40,223 nucleotides of DNA from Fragilaria crotonensis (GCA_022925895.1 JAKSYS010000585.1:1-40223), one strand, 5' to 3'. Positions 1-12,014 are shown, counted from the stretch's first letter. The notes: a model not told the origin generated them from the letters alone. A program made the numbers and translations.

Positions 1-36
1 ATATGGCTGGATGCATATTCTGGGTACACGAGGTAG
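1..36 (+). repeat. Left terminal inverted repeat of the DDE element
   Basis: It begins ATATGGCTGGAT and has CGAGGTAG at 29-36. It pairs with the reverse complement of 3340-3375 at equal spacing; the middle 16 bases have diverged. The element may start a base or two outside the window. Confidence 0.7.
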
Positions 37-56
37 CCCCACGTAGGTCGTAGTAT

Positions 57-3000
57 TCAATGTTTTTGTTCAGACGTAGAAAGTATACTAAGTCTACGCA
101 AACGCAAATGGATCGAGGTTTCTAATCTGGATTCATCACAAACTTGAAATCGAAGTCCATTACGATGTGTTTTGAACTCCCGAAGCAGTTTCTCCAATGC
201 AACAGGACCATACTTTGCACAGTCTTGCTGTATTTCAGCACTGACTTGCCCGCTATCAATGGCGTGGTAAGCAAGAAGATATTGACGAGCTCGTTTCGCA
301 AATTTTCGAATGCGTTCAATTGAAAGGACTTTCTCCGACAAAGAATATCTAACGCCTGCCATGAAATTTTCCTTCCCTTTCTTTTCTTTTAAGGTGAGAT
401 TGCGGTATGCACCTTTGCTGCATGCCCACATGCTCAACGCCTTCACCTGCTATTTCGGCATGACACTTGGGGTTAGCATGACTTCCACGCCAATTTTGCT
501 CCGACATGCTCCATCATGCTTTCTTCGTTCAAGAAATCAGAACACATCGCCATTAGATGGCGCAAACTCAAGCTCAAGTCCACGTTTCCGAGCTCATCCT
601 TCCTGCCGGTAAGTGTATAGCTTGACAGCTTGTTCATATCAATATATCCTCGCTCCCACAACACCTGAAGCAAACCCTTTGCCTTTCCCACCCAACCTTC
701 CTTTATTTTAGGAACTTCGCGATTGATCGGGATATTTTTGTCGATACAAATAGCGATCAGTTCTTTTGTTCTTTCCTTTGGTGTTAATGCCTTGACGACG
801 TAGTTCGAGGATTAATTCGGATTTGTTTCTTGAGACATTTGACGGATCGCCATCGACTTGATCAAGGCGACTGAGAATGCGTTCGTTTGGTATCATCCAG
901 AAAGGTCCAACATCAACTTCGGTAAATGTCAATCGCTGAGTTTGGCCGGGCTCCAGGATACGTGCATATGGACCGAGGAAGCCGGATTCCCTTTCAATGA
1001 CAGTCGGGTGCATGACTGGGCATTTTCCACCAAATGATCTATTCATTTTAGCTGCATTGAGACCATCGGGGCGCTGCTTTGCGTGTCCTGATGAATGATC
1101 GAATAGAAATACAAAATGGACCTGTGGATGCATAACCTTTAGACAATCAACGACATCTTCGAACTGTAGCACCATGTGATTATAATCCCAGTAGCCCTCT
1201 TTGTTTTCCCCGTAGTCGAAGTATGTTAGGAATGGCGACTTGCCAGCTAATAGAAGGGGCTTAAGGGAAGAGCCTAAGACTTCCATTGCTGCTTCTTCAT
1301 CGGCATATCTCGTTCCTTGCCGTATCTCGTTCACCGAGTCTAGTGTGTTTTGATCTAATTCTTGGATCAAACCATATTCCCCTGAGATAAATGATGATAT
1401 CATCACCCCGCTCCTTCATCCTTGGGAGGAGAGGACGCTCGCCTTGGGACCTGTCCACATCTTTGAAAGAAACGAGAACTGCTTAAAGATGGCCTCGTCC
1501 TGCCCGACAAAGATGACTATTGGCTTGCTTGTGTCCCGTCGTATGCTTAAGTGTGCTCCAAAGAACGCCGTCCCTACTATATCCGCCACTGCTTCACTCG
1601 AAATGGCGTCAACGTGATATTCCACCATCTCAACATTACTGATAGGATCTACGTAATGATAGCCACAGTTTTTTGCAACCGAATCTTGTGCCTCTAGAAT
1701 TTTAGAAGCTACAAGACTAAGCTGAACCCACCGATGAGCTTGAACTTCATGAGCGATGTATCGCTTTGTGAAGACAGGCCGATAAGCAAGTGTTCCCGCC
1801 TTCTCGTGTCCATCAACAAAATAATGCTTGCTGCGGTTTTTGTATCTGAAACCCGTGGCATGCATCCATCGAACAACTGTGGCAATGGATATCTTAGATA
1901 AACGGTAACTTTGAAGGAAGCTCTTCGTCTCTTGCGATAGCTCCAGCACTGGCGGTGTAACAAGGTCATTTTCTTGCGAATTGTCAGAAGTCTCCTCGAT
2001 GCCTCGCTCAACTCTTGCCATCATCGTTGGAATCAATGTTTCAAGCACGTACGTGTGCATTCTTTCCACCGACAGTTCTTTCAGAATGCTTACTCCATGT
2101 TTCCTGAAAGCATCCATTGCGTCTGGATTCTCGATAAAGAACGGTGGCAAGCAATTTTTGGGTACAGGTGATTTGATAAAGGTGCCTTTCGGGCTGTAGG
2201 CCAGTCGTCTGTGCCACCTTGCCAGTGGTCGCCAATGGGAGTAGCTTTCAACTCCGACATCATTCATCAATCCAATTGAGTACTCGATACATTGCTGCCA
2301 TGTCCACCTCGATGTTTTGCTCGCCTCGTCGACAAATTTTCGCAAGGCACATGCAAGGTACATGCTCCGATGCCTGATCATAAAGATGTCGTGTTCTGAA
2401 CACAAATCCTCTTGATCGCCACCATCTACAAGTGTCCTCCAATCTGCAGCAATACTGTTAACCATCTCCAATTTTTCAATTCGATCCATGACAGCTTTCC
2501 GAACATCGCAATCAGTGCCATAATACAACTTTGGTGCGAAGAGCTTTCTGGAATCGCCAGATTCCCAATACGAGGATAATTGCAGCGACGGTTCTTGAGC
2601 GGTGAGGATCAACAAGGAACTAGTAGGGGTTGTTTCTCTATCTGAGTTTCGTTTGCTTGGTCAGAAGCAAGCTTACGCTTCTTAGTATTCACAGGTCCAG
2701 GAACAGCCGAAAAAAATTGCGAGGAGGATGATGTGGTGAAGTCAACATGTTGACGAGTCCTTGGAGGCAGCGGGTGTGAGGCATTTTGCTCTTTCCAAGC
2801 TACTGAATTGGATGCGGTCGGGTAGGATTGGGGGACATCCTTTACAGAAACCTGAAAGAAATTGTACTTCTGTTGCTTTCCGTCTTCCCTTGCTTTGAAG
2901 TCGTGTCGAAAAAGCTTCAGTTGTTCGCCGCCACCACCGACAACCCTCAATGGACTTCTCATGGTACTCCTTTCCCACAACACGTAGAAGCTCTGACTTT

Positions 3001-3173
3001 TTCACCTTCAAATCATCTTGAAGCTGGCACCTTGTATTGATTTCATCCAGCAATGTGTCCGCTTGCCACCAAACTTCATGAAGTCGTGAATCTTGCAAAA
3101 CAGCGTTGAAACTACTTCTAACGAACTGATACCTGATCCGATTTCTGTGGAGCTTCAGCGTGTTTTCACTCAT
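57..3173 (-). pseudogene. DDE-superfamily transposase, multiply frameshifted
   Basis: Read on the minus strand, consecutive open pieces (3173-2742, 2983-2609, 2615-1416, 1406-708, 691-473, 446-57) line up as one transposase of roughly 1000 residues. Landmarks in order are VGQDEAIFKQ (first acidic residue), FLFDHSSGH with KMNRSFGG (second), SLRHLMAMCSDFLNEE (last acidic residue), then HAEIAGEG split over a frame change, KKGKENF and RIRKFAKRARQYLLAYH. This pattern is typical of a large eukaryotic DDE endonuclease family seen in fungi and protists; I cannot name the superfamily. Frame breaks lie near 2980, 2610, 1420, 785 and 450. At 1406-1430 the conserved PKDEGAG is read only in a neighbouring frame, so a +1 and a -1 change flank it, with an in-frame TGA at 1416-1418 in the main frame. 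The start is taken at the ATG at 3173 (MSENT). Confidence 0.8.
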
Positions 3174-3339
3174 GATGAACAAGGAGATGAAATATCTTCA
3201 AGAAGCTCCACGGAATATCAAGAATTGGTGAAGGTATGGACTGTCAAGGTCAATGGGGTTGAGAAGCAAGTGATTCGACGCATAAATCTATTTTCGATGC
3301 GCACGCATTAAAAAAATCGTGGTACTAGTACGTAGAGCT

Positions 3340-3375
3340 CTACCTCGCGAATCCTGTTCGTGAATCCAGCCATAT
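3340..3375 (-). repeat. Right terminal inverted repeat of the DDE element
   Basis: The reverse complement starts ATATGGCTGGAT and carries CGAGGTAG at the same distance as the left end. Similarity continues more weakly inward through a CTACGTA-like stretch. Confidence 0.7.
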
Positions 3376-3626
3376 ATGGCAATGGTATGAGTACTATAGA
3401 CCTGAGGACAAGTTATCAGAGTATGATCCACTCGAACACGAGTCAATCTGGAAGAATCTCTTTTCTGGATTATATGAGGGTCGACGGAGGGCCAATTTGC
3501 AAGGCTCAACTCTTCATCCATTCTCGTCTGTCTGAAACAGATTTTACCGGCATAATATACAATATATACAAGCACATCATACATCATACAGTCGTTCCGT
3601 ACAAGGCACACAAATTTGAGACAGTA

Positions 3627-3719
3627 GTATGAATAATCAACGACAACATCACGACAACCATCTCTTACCCGAGTGGTATGAATAATCAAAGACAACATCA
3701 CGACAACCATCTCCTTACT
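3627..3719 (+). repeat. Tandem duplication of a 49-bp unit
   Basis: A segment starting GTATGAATAATCAA occurs at 3627 and again at 3676 with only a couple of differences (ATCAACGAC versus ATCAAAGAC). It lies between the DDE element and the glycosyltransferase gene and is probably in that gene's upstream region. A (GAT)n microsatellite follows at about 3745-3770. Confidence 0.85.
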
Positions 3720-3770
3720 CCGACAGCAACACACCACCGTCGTTGATGATGATGATGATGATGATGATGA

Positions 3771-5430
3771 CCGCGAGATCCCTTTATAGGTGTATTATTG
3801 GTGTTCATCGTGACCTCGTTCATTCTGTTGGTACTACATTGGAGAGTGATTGTCGCTCATGACATGGTTACATATCGTACCGTCGTTGTGAACGTCAGCC
3901 ACCTCCCCGTGCACCAGGAATTTCAACAACAACAAGATGCAGTTGTTGCGCAACATCATTTTGCGGATTGGGTGAATGACGTAGAGTCCTCCGATACAAG
4001 TACTAGAAATACGGATGATCATGATGATACTGATATTGATGATGCATGTGAGTGTGCCAAGGCGGATGGGATACTCTTTATATCACGTGTCATTCGCAAA
4101 GCGGGTGCGGGAACAATGTTTTTCCAATCCATTGTGGATTCACTCTTGTATGCGCAAAAGTACAATCTTGTGCCATACATTTGGATTAATGATGATGAGA
4201 ACCAACCATGTTATGATCCCAATGTGCATGGTATTGGACCGAATCGTTCTGTATCAAAAGTGGCAGTTGGGACAATTACCAATCTCAAGGGTGAAGGGGA
4301 TATGGCATGTGATACGGAGGATGGGACCAGACCGGGACCGCCGTTGTTGGATGACGACAATTACGAATCGAAAACGTACACACTGGTTGGGAATGGCATG
4401 TGGCAATCGTACTTTCAGCCTGTACCGAAACTGTCCACACGATATCCACTCCTTGAACCACAACCATCATCATCCGATTCATATACTACTACTACTGCGT
4501 CCACAACTACATTATCGTGTCTTGCCGAATGTTCGAAAAACCAGTCTTTGAAATGACGAGATATCAAGTCATGCCCGACATGCATCGATGTTCCGAATTT
4601 GCAGTTCGTGGGTGGGCCTTTCGTGGTATTCCTAAAGCACTCTTGCCCAAACCACATGGCAATACAACTACAACAAGCAACACAGCCAAAACAAAAAGAA
4701 CGAAAACAAAACAAAAGAACAACATGCATCCATCATGGCGGATTGGTTGTGGCAGCATCGACAACGTGCAGCACCCATTGTGCGACGATACTTTCATTTG
4801 CAACCATGGTTGCAAGCACGTGTCGATGCGGCCAATAATTCCACCAAACGACGAGTCTTGGACAATCATGACTATCGGCAACAAACGAGTTGTTTGGCAG
4901 TTCATATTCGATTAACGGACAAGGCGTCGGGACGTGATAAGAAAGGTTTGGATGCGTACCGACCGTACATGGAAGCCTTTGCCAAGGCAGTAACGTCAAT
5001 ATCGAAATCAATATCATCATCATCATCTGTCATGAAGTATTCCATTTACATTGCCACTGACGATGCGACTGTATTGCCAACCATCCAAAACGAATGGACA
5101 CCCAGAGTTGCATCGAGGTTGGTGTACCAACCCAACACATTCCGATCTCACGATGAAGATTTACCAACGTTTAAATTACTTGCCGAAGACAAGCATCGGA
5201 GCAATACGGAGGCATTGGTGGACATGTATGCCATGTCCAAATGTGAATACTTTGTTCATGGATATTCTGGAATGGCAGAAGCCGTAGTTTACATTAATCC
5301 CAAATTGCATTCAAAATCGGTCAATATTGATGATGAGGAACGAATGACACCGAGTCAGTTTGAACGCATGGTCCGGAAGACGGAGGAGAAATGGTATCGC
5401 GATTCGAGTCATGGTATCTCCCTGACATGA
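3771..5430 (+). CDS. FUT8/GT23-like fucosyltransferase, type II membrane protein, frame broken
   Basis: The product resembles alpha-1,6/O-fucosyltransferases, which transfer fucose from GDP-fucose to N-glycans or proteins in the Golgi. Visible in order: a hydrophobic signal anchor (FIVTSFILLVLHW, near 3800-3845), an Asp-rich stem, a region with NGMWQSYFQPV, a conserved CSEFAVRGW segment, the donor-binding signature VHIRLTDKASG (near 4900), IYIATDD, and SKCEYFVHGYSGMAEAV near the C-terminus. The last three match the order in FUT8. The reading frame changes twice: somewhere in 4457-4554 (a Ser/Thr repeat region) and again near 4700-4735. No ATG precedes the anchor in its own frame; the nearest ATGs are in the (GAT)n microsatellite in another frame, so a third one-base change near 3795 is possible. 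It is either a pseudogene or carries assembly indels. The plus-strand stop is at 5428-5430. Confidence 0.65.
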
Positions 5431-5530
5431 GTACTACAACATGATAATGATGATGACGATACCAAGAGTTGAAAAATGGCGTTGAATGATGGCAACAACA
5501 CACAAAAGGTGATGCTTTTTCTAGAACGGT

Positions 5531-7587
5531 TTAATCGTCGTCACTATCATCACTATCGTCGTCCAAATTCATCAAGAGAGCATCCTCCATGGACATGGGT
5601 GCTGGTTTGGATGGGGCTGGTGGTGCCGAGGGTGGTGCTGTTGTAGTCGATGCGGGGGATGCAACAGGTGCATTCGTCGCGGTCGTCGTCAAGGGCGCGG
5701 TTTGTTCAGCAGTAATGGTGGGTGCTGTCGTCATTATTGTTGTTGAAGGTGTATCGGTCGACACGACAGGAGATGGTCCCGTATCGACATCCATCGTCGT
5801 GGTGGTTGCGAGCTCATTTGCCGGCGGCAGTACAGGAACTTTCTCGTTCACTGTTAATACTAATGTCGCATCCTCGAGCGGTTCCACATCCATGGACGGC
5901 GTCGAGGCTTCGCGTCGTTCAAGCTGCATCTCTTGGTCGATAACGCCTGCATCCGTGCCTGCAGCCGGTTCCACAACATGCGATGCATCGTCCTTGACGA
6001 CATTGTCAACCGAAATCACGTTGTCCATTATCGCAGTTTCATCATCAACATGATCATCACCATTAACCCCAACATGATCATAATGATTATTGTCTTCTCT
6101 AGACTCCCCATTGGCACTGTGATACTCATCATAATCTTGTTGCGCTTGTAACGCCGCGTGTCGCAACAACTCGTGTCGATCCATGCCGCCAACGACGCCA
6201 CCGCCATATTGTCGTCCACCGAGTGCCGCCGCAGCAATTCGTCCAGGATGACACGATGACAAGGCCCACGGTGCTTGCATTCCACGATTGTGTGTATTGT
6301 GAAACGAATAGGCAGTTGGTCGTTGCATGAAAATCCTGGATCGATACCAGCCTTGACTCGTGCGTCATGTGCCAATTGAATGTGATGTACTTGCAGCGGT
6401 TGTTGTTGTATAGATGTTGATGTGACACTCCATTATGCTGTAATGATGAATTTGTCGTTGATGTTGTTGATTTCCATGACATCTGCTACTCGTCTGGCAG
6501 CTGCCACCAATCGTTGAGCATATGCCTTGGCAAGGGCACTCACCACAATCACAATGGAATCGGCTTCCCTGGTTGGACTAAATCATGGAGAGGACGTTTG
6601 TGTTTGAGTGATGTTGATGACTGTATACTTTTCATCATGGCATGTTCTAAATGTGGTACACCCGAGACGTTGTTGTTGTTGATATTGTTGTTCAGCATCA
6701 TTCCCTGAAGTAGTATTTGCAGCTCCATTAGCACCATCCGCATCTGATGTACTTGTGGATGTTGTTATTGACGTTGTTGTAGTAGTAGCACCACCACCCA
6801 ACAATCCCGTGGTAATACGACATTTGGCCGCAAGATGATTGTGTTGATGAAGCAGTAGTAAATGTGCCAGATATTCTCGAATGGCATTCCTGCGGGGAGT
6901 GTCGATTTGGAAAAGGCTTCAAATCTCGATTTCTCCATCGTATTCAGTGTACTCAGAATCCGTGTCATTTCCTCGGGAGTTGCTGTTCTGTGTATTGTGC
7001 ATATGTATATTATGGATGGGTGGGAGAAGTTAGAGTCAGTCAAAGTGTATATTGAAATACATGGAGATAAGTAACAGGTTGTATCAGGTAGTGCGGACTC
7101 GAAACAACAAGTACTTGTTGGCACGTACTCTTCCACTTGTTCAACAACAACATTGGCTTTAAGTACCGTGGATGATTGTTGCAGCTGCGATTGTTGTTGT
7201 TGTTGCTTCTTTGTTTGTTGGAAAGTTTAATATCCTTCTTGTCGTTGCCAAGGTTGGTGTTGGCACTGGCCATGGTACTGTCGTTATAACTTGAAGCCGT
7301 AGCAGCAGCTGCAGAAGTAAGTAGTATCCTTCTTGCTTCCTTTCTTTACCTCGTTTTGGTTTCTTGGCTGGTCTTGGACTTGATTGTTGCTGTTGTTGTT
7401 CGTCGACTGCATGTCATATGTCATATGTGGTTAGAAGTGTTGTTGAGTTTTCGTAATAATGCATAGGAGATGATCAATGGTAGAGGTGAGACTGCATCGA
7501 CATTGATGATGCTGTTGATGCTCCCTTGTACTTACAAGAATCACCCCGTGATCGTTTCATGGTACCGGCGCGATCAGTATTTGCCAT
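5531..7587 (-). CDS. TAF11: TFIID subunit TAF11 (histone-fold protein), spliced, with frame breaks
   Basis: TAF11 pairs with TAF13 through a histone fold inside TFIID, the general RNA polymerase II initiation factor. Three pieces match TAF11 in order: SRFEAFSKSTLPAG then AIREYLAHLL (helix 1), IVIVVSALAKAYAQRLVAAARRVAD (helix 2), and PLQVHHIQLAHDARVKAG (the conserved LQPxHhxxAxRRxK end). The N-terminus probably starts at ATG 7587 or 7560 (MKRSRGDS) and includes a basic KKPKR stretch. The C-terminus is a long Thr/Ala/Asp tail ending in DDDSDDSDDD. Likely introns on the minus strand are 7535-7407 (GTAAGT..CAG), 7349-7309 (short, uncertain), 7128-6988 (GTACGT..CAG) and 6661-6569 or 6661-6578 (removes an in-frame TGA). 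Splicing does not explain one-base changes near 7200, 6886, 6480-6400 (an in-frame TAA at about 6437 lies here) and 6334. Function is firm, integrity is not. Confidence 0.72.
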
Positions 7588-7699
7588 CTTGTTGTTCTTG
7601 TTCTTGTTGCTGTTCTGTAATAGGGGAGGGAAGGGGATAGCACAGGATTATAGCGAATGTAGACAACAACAAGACGATGTGCATGCCATCAAACGAAAA

Positions 7700-8045
7700 G
7701 GTCAACGCAGTGTACTGCGGTATTGCCTACTAAGTACCAGTACCAGTGTGTGTACTGTATTAAAAAATACCATCGTCGACGAAAAACAGTGATACTGTGA
7801 TACTGGTACTGTACGAAGCCAAAGAGTTGATATGCGTACGTCGATATGAGTGTATATCGTATACCAGCAAAAGGTAATAGTAGGCACTGGATCACTACAG
7901 TACCGGTAGTACTCTTACTAGTACGTATATGCGTATATGTTGTACTTGTAGTACGTCGTTCTATAGTACAGTAGAATATTGTTTGCTGTGACAGTGGCAG
8001 TACTTCAGTATTACAGTACATTAGACATTAGACAGTAGATTCTGA
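7700..8045. other. GTAC-rich intergenic spacer
   Basis: The stretch between the divergent TAF11 and PPR genes is dense in short GTAC-containing words (AGTACCAGTACCAG, GATACTGGTACTGTAC, ACAGTACCGGTAGTACTC). It probably holds both promoters, but no specific element is clear. Similar stretches recur elsewhere in the window. Confidence 0.5.
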
Positions 8046-8265
8046 CTGAGCGAGAAATGAACAAATCATCACAGGCATGACAGCCCTCGCACCTTCACAA
8101 GATCACATCATCATCACTAACGAAAGGCAGCTAGGCACCCTACACACTGTACTCTGTGACAACACTTTGCCGTTCCTTTGTTCCTTGTACTTTAGTACGT
8201 TTTCAAGTACCCAGCCCAGTTCAAGACAGATACAGTCGTTTCGTTGCAACACGACAGAATAGAGC

Positions 8266-9822
8266 ATGTCATTCTTGGTGTTATCATTGCGCAGAAGCAC
8301 CAGCGGCAGCAGCAATTGCAGTAAATACTTGCCATGGCAGGCAAATGCGCTTCGTACACTTTATCGCAACAACAGTACTCATGTGGGTACTACAATGCAC
8401 AAATCAATGTTACAATCATCATTTGACTCGTCGCCATACATCAAATTAAAACACCACCAGCTACGCTGTTTCTCGTCGGAAGCAAATACTCCGAGTACAA
8501 GTGAAAGAAATACACAACAACCACCACCAACTCCACCACCACAACAACATCCCTCCTTGGAAGAACTATTTCCACGGCAAGATATCTTGAATGCATGGGG
8601 TCCCGATCTTGCTACCTTGGACGATACATTTCTCGATCGATCAACACGTTACATTGTACACCTGCTGACAGCTCAACGTCTCAATTTAATCATGACCATG
8701 TCCAATGATGGTACAGATGATCCCAATGCGCATGGTGGTAGTAGTGGAAATGGCGCTGCTGCTGCAGCAACAAATACCATTTTGGATCGTCCCACCACGG
8801 AACGATGCAATCGTGCCATTGAAAATTTGATTCTGGCCAACACGGTCTCGGAAGGGAAAGCGACTCGTGCTGATGAAATACTACGTGCCATGCAAGCCTT
8901 TTATCCATTACCCATGACGACCATACTACCCTTACCCACTGCCGACACTTACTTTATGGTACTGCGACTCTTTGCCTCGGATCCCACGGCATGTCCCGAA
9001 CGTGCTGCGGCCATTGTGGAAACGATGCAACAACGGTACGACGAATATGGACAATTGGACCACCAACCCAATGTAGTACACTGGAATCAAGTTCTCAGTT
9101 GTTGGGCAGTATCGGCGACGCGTGATGAGAAGGCCTTTGAAGCAGCCAATTTGTTGCAAAAATTGCAATCACCAAGCGTGCCACAACAACAACCACAACA
9201 ACTTTCTGTGCAGTCCCATTCCATTAATTTGGACATCCTCTTATGCTCATGTCCTACGAGCATGTGCCAAATCTGATTGGACTCCCAAATCAAGAATGTT
9301 GGGTGCCAAAGTGGCACCTGAGTGTATGCGGAATTTCGAAAACGAGTCTTGCAGCAGCAAGAAGAAGACGAACAAAGACAACACGGAGAATCGTTGCCCC
9401 CAGAACAACCAAAACATTCCTTGATACCCACAACCTATGTCTACACCTATTACTTCCAAGCCATTGCCAATCTATCATCTGGTAGTAGTGCTGGAACATC
9501 CATTCAAAAACAACAATTACAACAACAACGTGATGATGCTGCCGTGGCAGCCTATCATGATGCCGTCTATCACGGATGTGTCAATGAGTACGTGTTGGAT
9601 AATTTCCGACAGGCCCTACACAACAATATGCAAATCTTTCGATCGACCGTTGGTGAACAATACTTTGGAGCACACTACACCACAACAGCACAACTCTTCT
9701 CACGACTTCCACCCGAGACAAAGAGAAATAATGGCAAGAATAGTGCCAAGACGAGTACGAGTACTACTGCAACTACTGCAAGTAGTAGCAGTAGTAAGAA
9801 TAACAATGCAACGGAAAGTTAG
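8266..9822 (+). CDS. Pentatricopeptide-repeat-like organellar protein, frame broken
   Basis: The ATG at 8266 opens a Ser/Arg-rich N-terminus ending near LRCFSSEANT, typical of a mitochondrial presequence. The body has helical PPR-like units: ERCNRAIENLILANTVSEGKATRADEILRAM, ADTYFMVLRLFASD...AAAIVETMQQRYDEYG, PNVVHWNQVLSCWAVS, then SYAHVLRACAKSD and TYVYTYYFQAIANL. PPR proteins bind organellar RNA for processing, editing or translation. Frame 1 runs to about 9230, the next hundred bases (SSYAHVLRACAK to GAKVAPE) continue in the neighbouring frame, and the original frame resumes at about 9325 (VYAEFRKRVLQQQ). This is a shifted island between two one-base changes. It ends in a low-complexity Ser/Thr/Asn tail at TAG 9820-9822. 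Substrate unknown. Confidence 0.68.
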
Positions 9823-10765
9823 GGAACGAAATTGCAATTTATTGATCCACTTTTGTGTACAGCAGTGGCCATTGGCGACGAGCTGGAGAGATTTGGGATT
9901 TCAAATGTCTGAACTATCCCAGCTGTGTGTCACTTGTCGCGACGAGACTAGAACAACAACTGAACTTGCTGTGAACGGTCGACAATTTGTGACTTTAGTG
10001 TCGCAGTGGTACAAACATTATGTATGATTTGATGCATCGACTCCGTCGGAAAGAACCTCTACTAGAGCCTTGTGCTCACCCAAAGCAGAAAAACACACTC
10101 TCCCCATCTGGTCTTCTCTCCTTCCTGCATACGCACACTATTGTAGACATGAATACATTCATTTAAAGTAGACCCCACGACTTGTATTGGTATCAGCAAC
10201 GCATGGTGCGCGGTGGTGGGAAAGTCATCAAGCAGCATCAGTCTTCCTTGTAGCGTATCGGTGTTCAGTGTCTGGAATGACTTGAGTGCATCGTTAATTC
10301 CCCAACGTTTTCAGTGATGCATACATGTCGGTATGCCAATGCAGCGGACTAATACTATTCTCCGCATAATGAGTTCAGAACGCAACAGGTGTACATGTAT
10401 ACCCGAAATGCACCCAAATAGCGAAGCTGGTAGAGGGTGTAAGGTCTCAACACCAACAACGAAATGCGCACTCTATGCTCTGTGCTGCTCTGTACTCTGT
10501 AGTATGGTACAATTTCAGATTAAGGAGCTCGGGAAATGCTTGAAGGGAGGACATTCAGTGTACATTGTACATCGTGCAAGGCCGACCCAAATACCGGGGA
10601 TATATGAAACACAACGAACACAGACTTGGGATTATCAATTGGCTAGGATGATGACATGTTATGTTTTAGCTGATCCGCCGATTTAGTTTAATATTCCCTG
10701 ACCGCACAAATGCGCATGTCAGTGCCGTCAACCATATATAAGCAAAACGTGTAAGTTTAGCGAAC
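9823..10765. other. Intergenic, no gene recognised
   Basis: Small open frames occur, but none shows a domain, sustained bias or conserved motif. It contains the 3' flanks of the PPR gene (+) and of the membrane protein (-), which are convergent. Confidence 0.5.
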
Positions 10766-11917
10766 TTATGCGACCATACCAGACCTGCCACCAGACTTGG
10801 CCTGTTCTTGCTCGTCGTCGTCCTTCTTGCGGCGGCGCGCTGCGAGCACCAACGCAACGATAATGGCGACACCAGCAATAGCTCCGACAATGCCACCAAT
10901 GAGAGCACCAGTGTTTGGCTGAGCTTCTGTAGGTGCTTGTGCTTCGCTGGGGCTGGAAGCCAACGCCATGCGGACCGAAAATCCAGTCTGCGATTCGTCC
11001 CTGCTCTTGCATCAAGCGAGGCGCTAGCTCCACCAGTTTGGTCAACAGCATTGTTGCCGATTGTGAAGCGGAGCTTGCGGGCTCTGCCAGTACCAAAGCG
11101 GACCACCACTACTCCATTTCCAACAAGAGGAATACCGATGTTGGCAGGGTCAAGCAAAACACTCGGAAGCTGCGACTGAATGCGGGCGCTTGTTCCTTGT
11201 TGGTCACATCGGTCAATCCATTACCTACACCGTTGGCAATCGCAGGGATGGTAATCACTCGGCCTGAGTATAATTGAGTTGCTGGATGGAGGCGATCTGG
11301 ACGCCGCTGCCAGCCGTCGTCGTGATGCAAACGAACGCGGCATCTCCTTGGACAAGTGTCGAGGTAGTACAAATGGAAGATGCGTTGCACTGACAGACGT
11401 TGAGGCCGAATTCAGTGTTGGCGTTTGTGTTGTCCACACCGGCGGCAGTGCGGTCAACATCAACGGCGGCAATCGTGAAGCCTTGAGTGAGGTCCACGGT
11501 CACGTACAGCTTTTGCTCCTTGAAGTTGTAGCTTGTGCCAGTGCTGTCAAGCAAGTCGACACGAACACACAGTTGGATCATTCCCTGTGTGCTGCCGTTA
11601 GTAGTCCAAATGTTGCTGCTGGAGACTTGAGTTTGATCGATATTGAGAGCAACAGGGAGCGAGAGGTGCGTTGATCCTTGGATTGAAGTGGGAGTCTTCA
11701 GCTGCGCTGTTACAGCTGTGGCTGTTGTGGTGCAGTCGTCTTTATAGACGCGGACAGCAGGAGAGTGGTTTGCCGTCTCGTAGGTCAAATCGATAACTGA
11801 GGTATTCGTCCCGCCGACACTCGCAGTGGGAGTTCCCGTAGGGGCCAAATACCAATCGGCAGATTGGGCAGAGGCGCCGTAGATGAGTCCGAGGACCAAA
11901 ATGTTGAAGAGCTTCAT
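10766..11917 (-). pseudogene. Broken type I membrane protein, paralogue of the 29633-30817 gene
   Basis: From ATG 11917 the product starts with a signal peptide (MKLFNILVLGLIYGASAQS), then a secreted domain with paired Cys (DDCTTT, LCVRVDL, NVCQCNASSIC, AAFVC) and ends with a transmembrane helix (GALIGGIVGAIAGVAIIVALVLA) and a basic/acidic tail (ARRRKKDDDEQ). It aligns nearly end to end with the intact copy at 29633. The frame is lost about four times: at TQAE near 11257, near 11190 (a GG where GGG is expected), near 11020 and near 11000. All look like one-base changes. The function is unknown; a cell-surface or endomembrane glycoprotein is the most that can be inferred. Confidence 0.72.
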
Positions 11918-11988
11918 TGCCGCCGTCGTTTCTGGGATGTTGTGGAAGAGAAAGAAACCGATTTTATGAGATGGAAATTGTGAACGCT

Positions 11989-12014
11989 GTTGGTTGGTTG
12001 GTTGGTTGGTTGGG
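11989..12014 (+). repeat. (TTGG)n microsatellite
   Basis: About six GTTG/TTGG units in the 5' flank of the broken membrane-protein gene (minus strand CCAACCAACC). Confidence 0.9.

Larger units (their letters stand above)
1..3375 (-). mobile_element. Decayed DDE-type DNA transposon with terminal inverted repeats
   Basis: The two ends are inverted copies: both read ATATGGCTGGAT at the outside and CGAGGTAG at positions 29-36, with the same spacing (about 24 of 36 bases match by eye). Between them lies one minus-strand gene for a DDE transposase, broken by several frameshifts. TA flanks both ends (TA then TGGCTGGAT), so a TA target duplication as in the Tc1/mariner-IS630 group is possible, but base 1 is the window edge and the exact end is not certain. 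The element is about 3.4 kb and looks dead. Confidence 0.75.

Noticed and set aside
4420-4543. Intron to explain the first glycosyltransferase frame change
   Set aside because: A GT at about 4420 and AG at 4543 exist, but the junction phase gives a stop codon and no other donor in the interval restores the frame.
5589-6053. Plus-strand Val/Ala-rich 154-codon frame
   Set aside because: It is antisense to the Thr/Ala-rich TAF11 tail; composition is explained by the opposite strand.
9823-10027. C-terminal extension of the PPR gene in another frame
   Set aside because: No PPR-like unit or conserved end motif could be read; the TAG at 9820 follows a low-complexity tail typical of a natural end.
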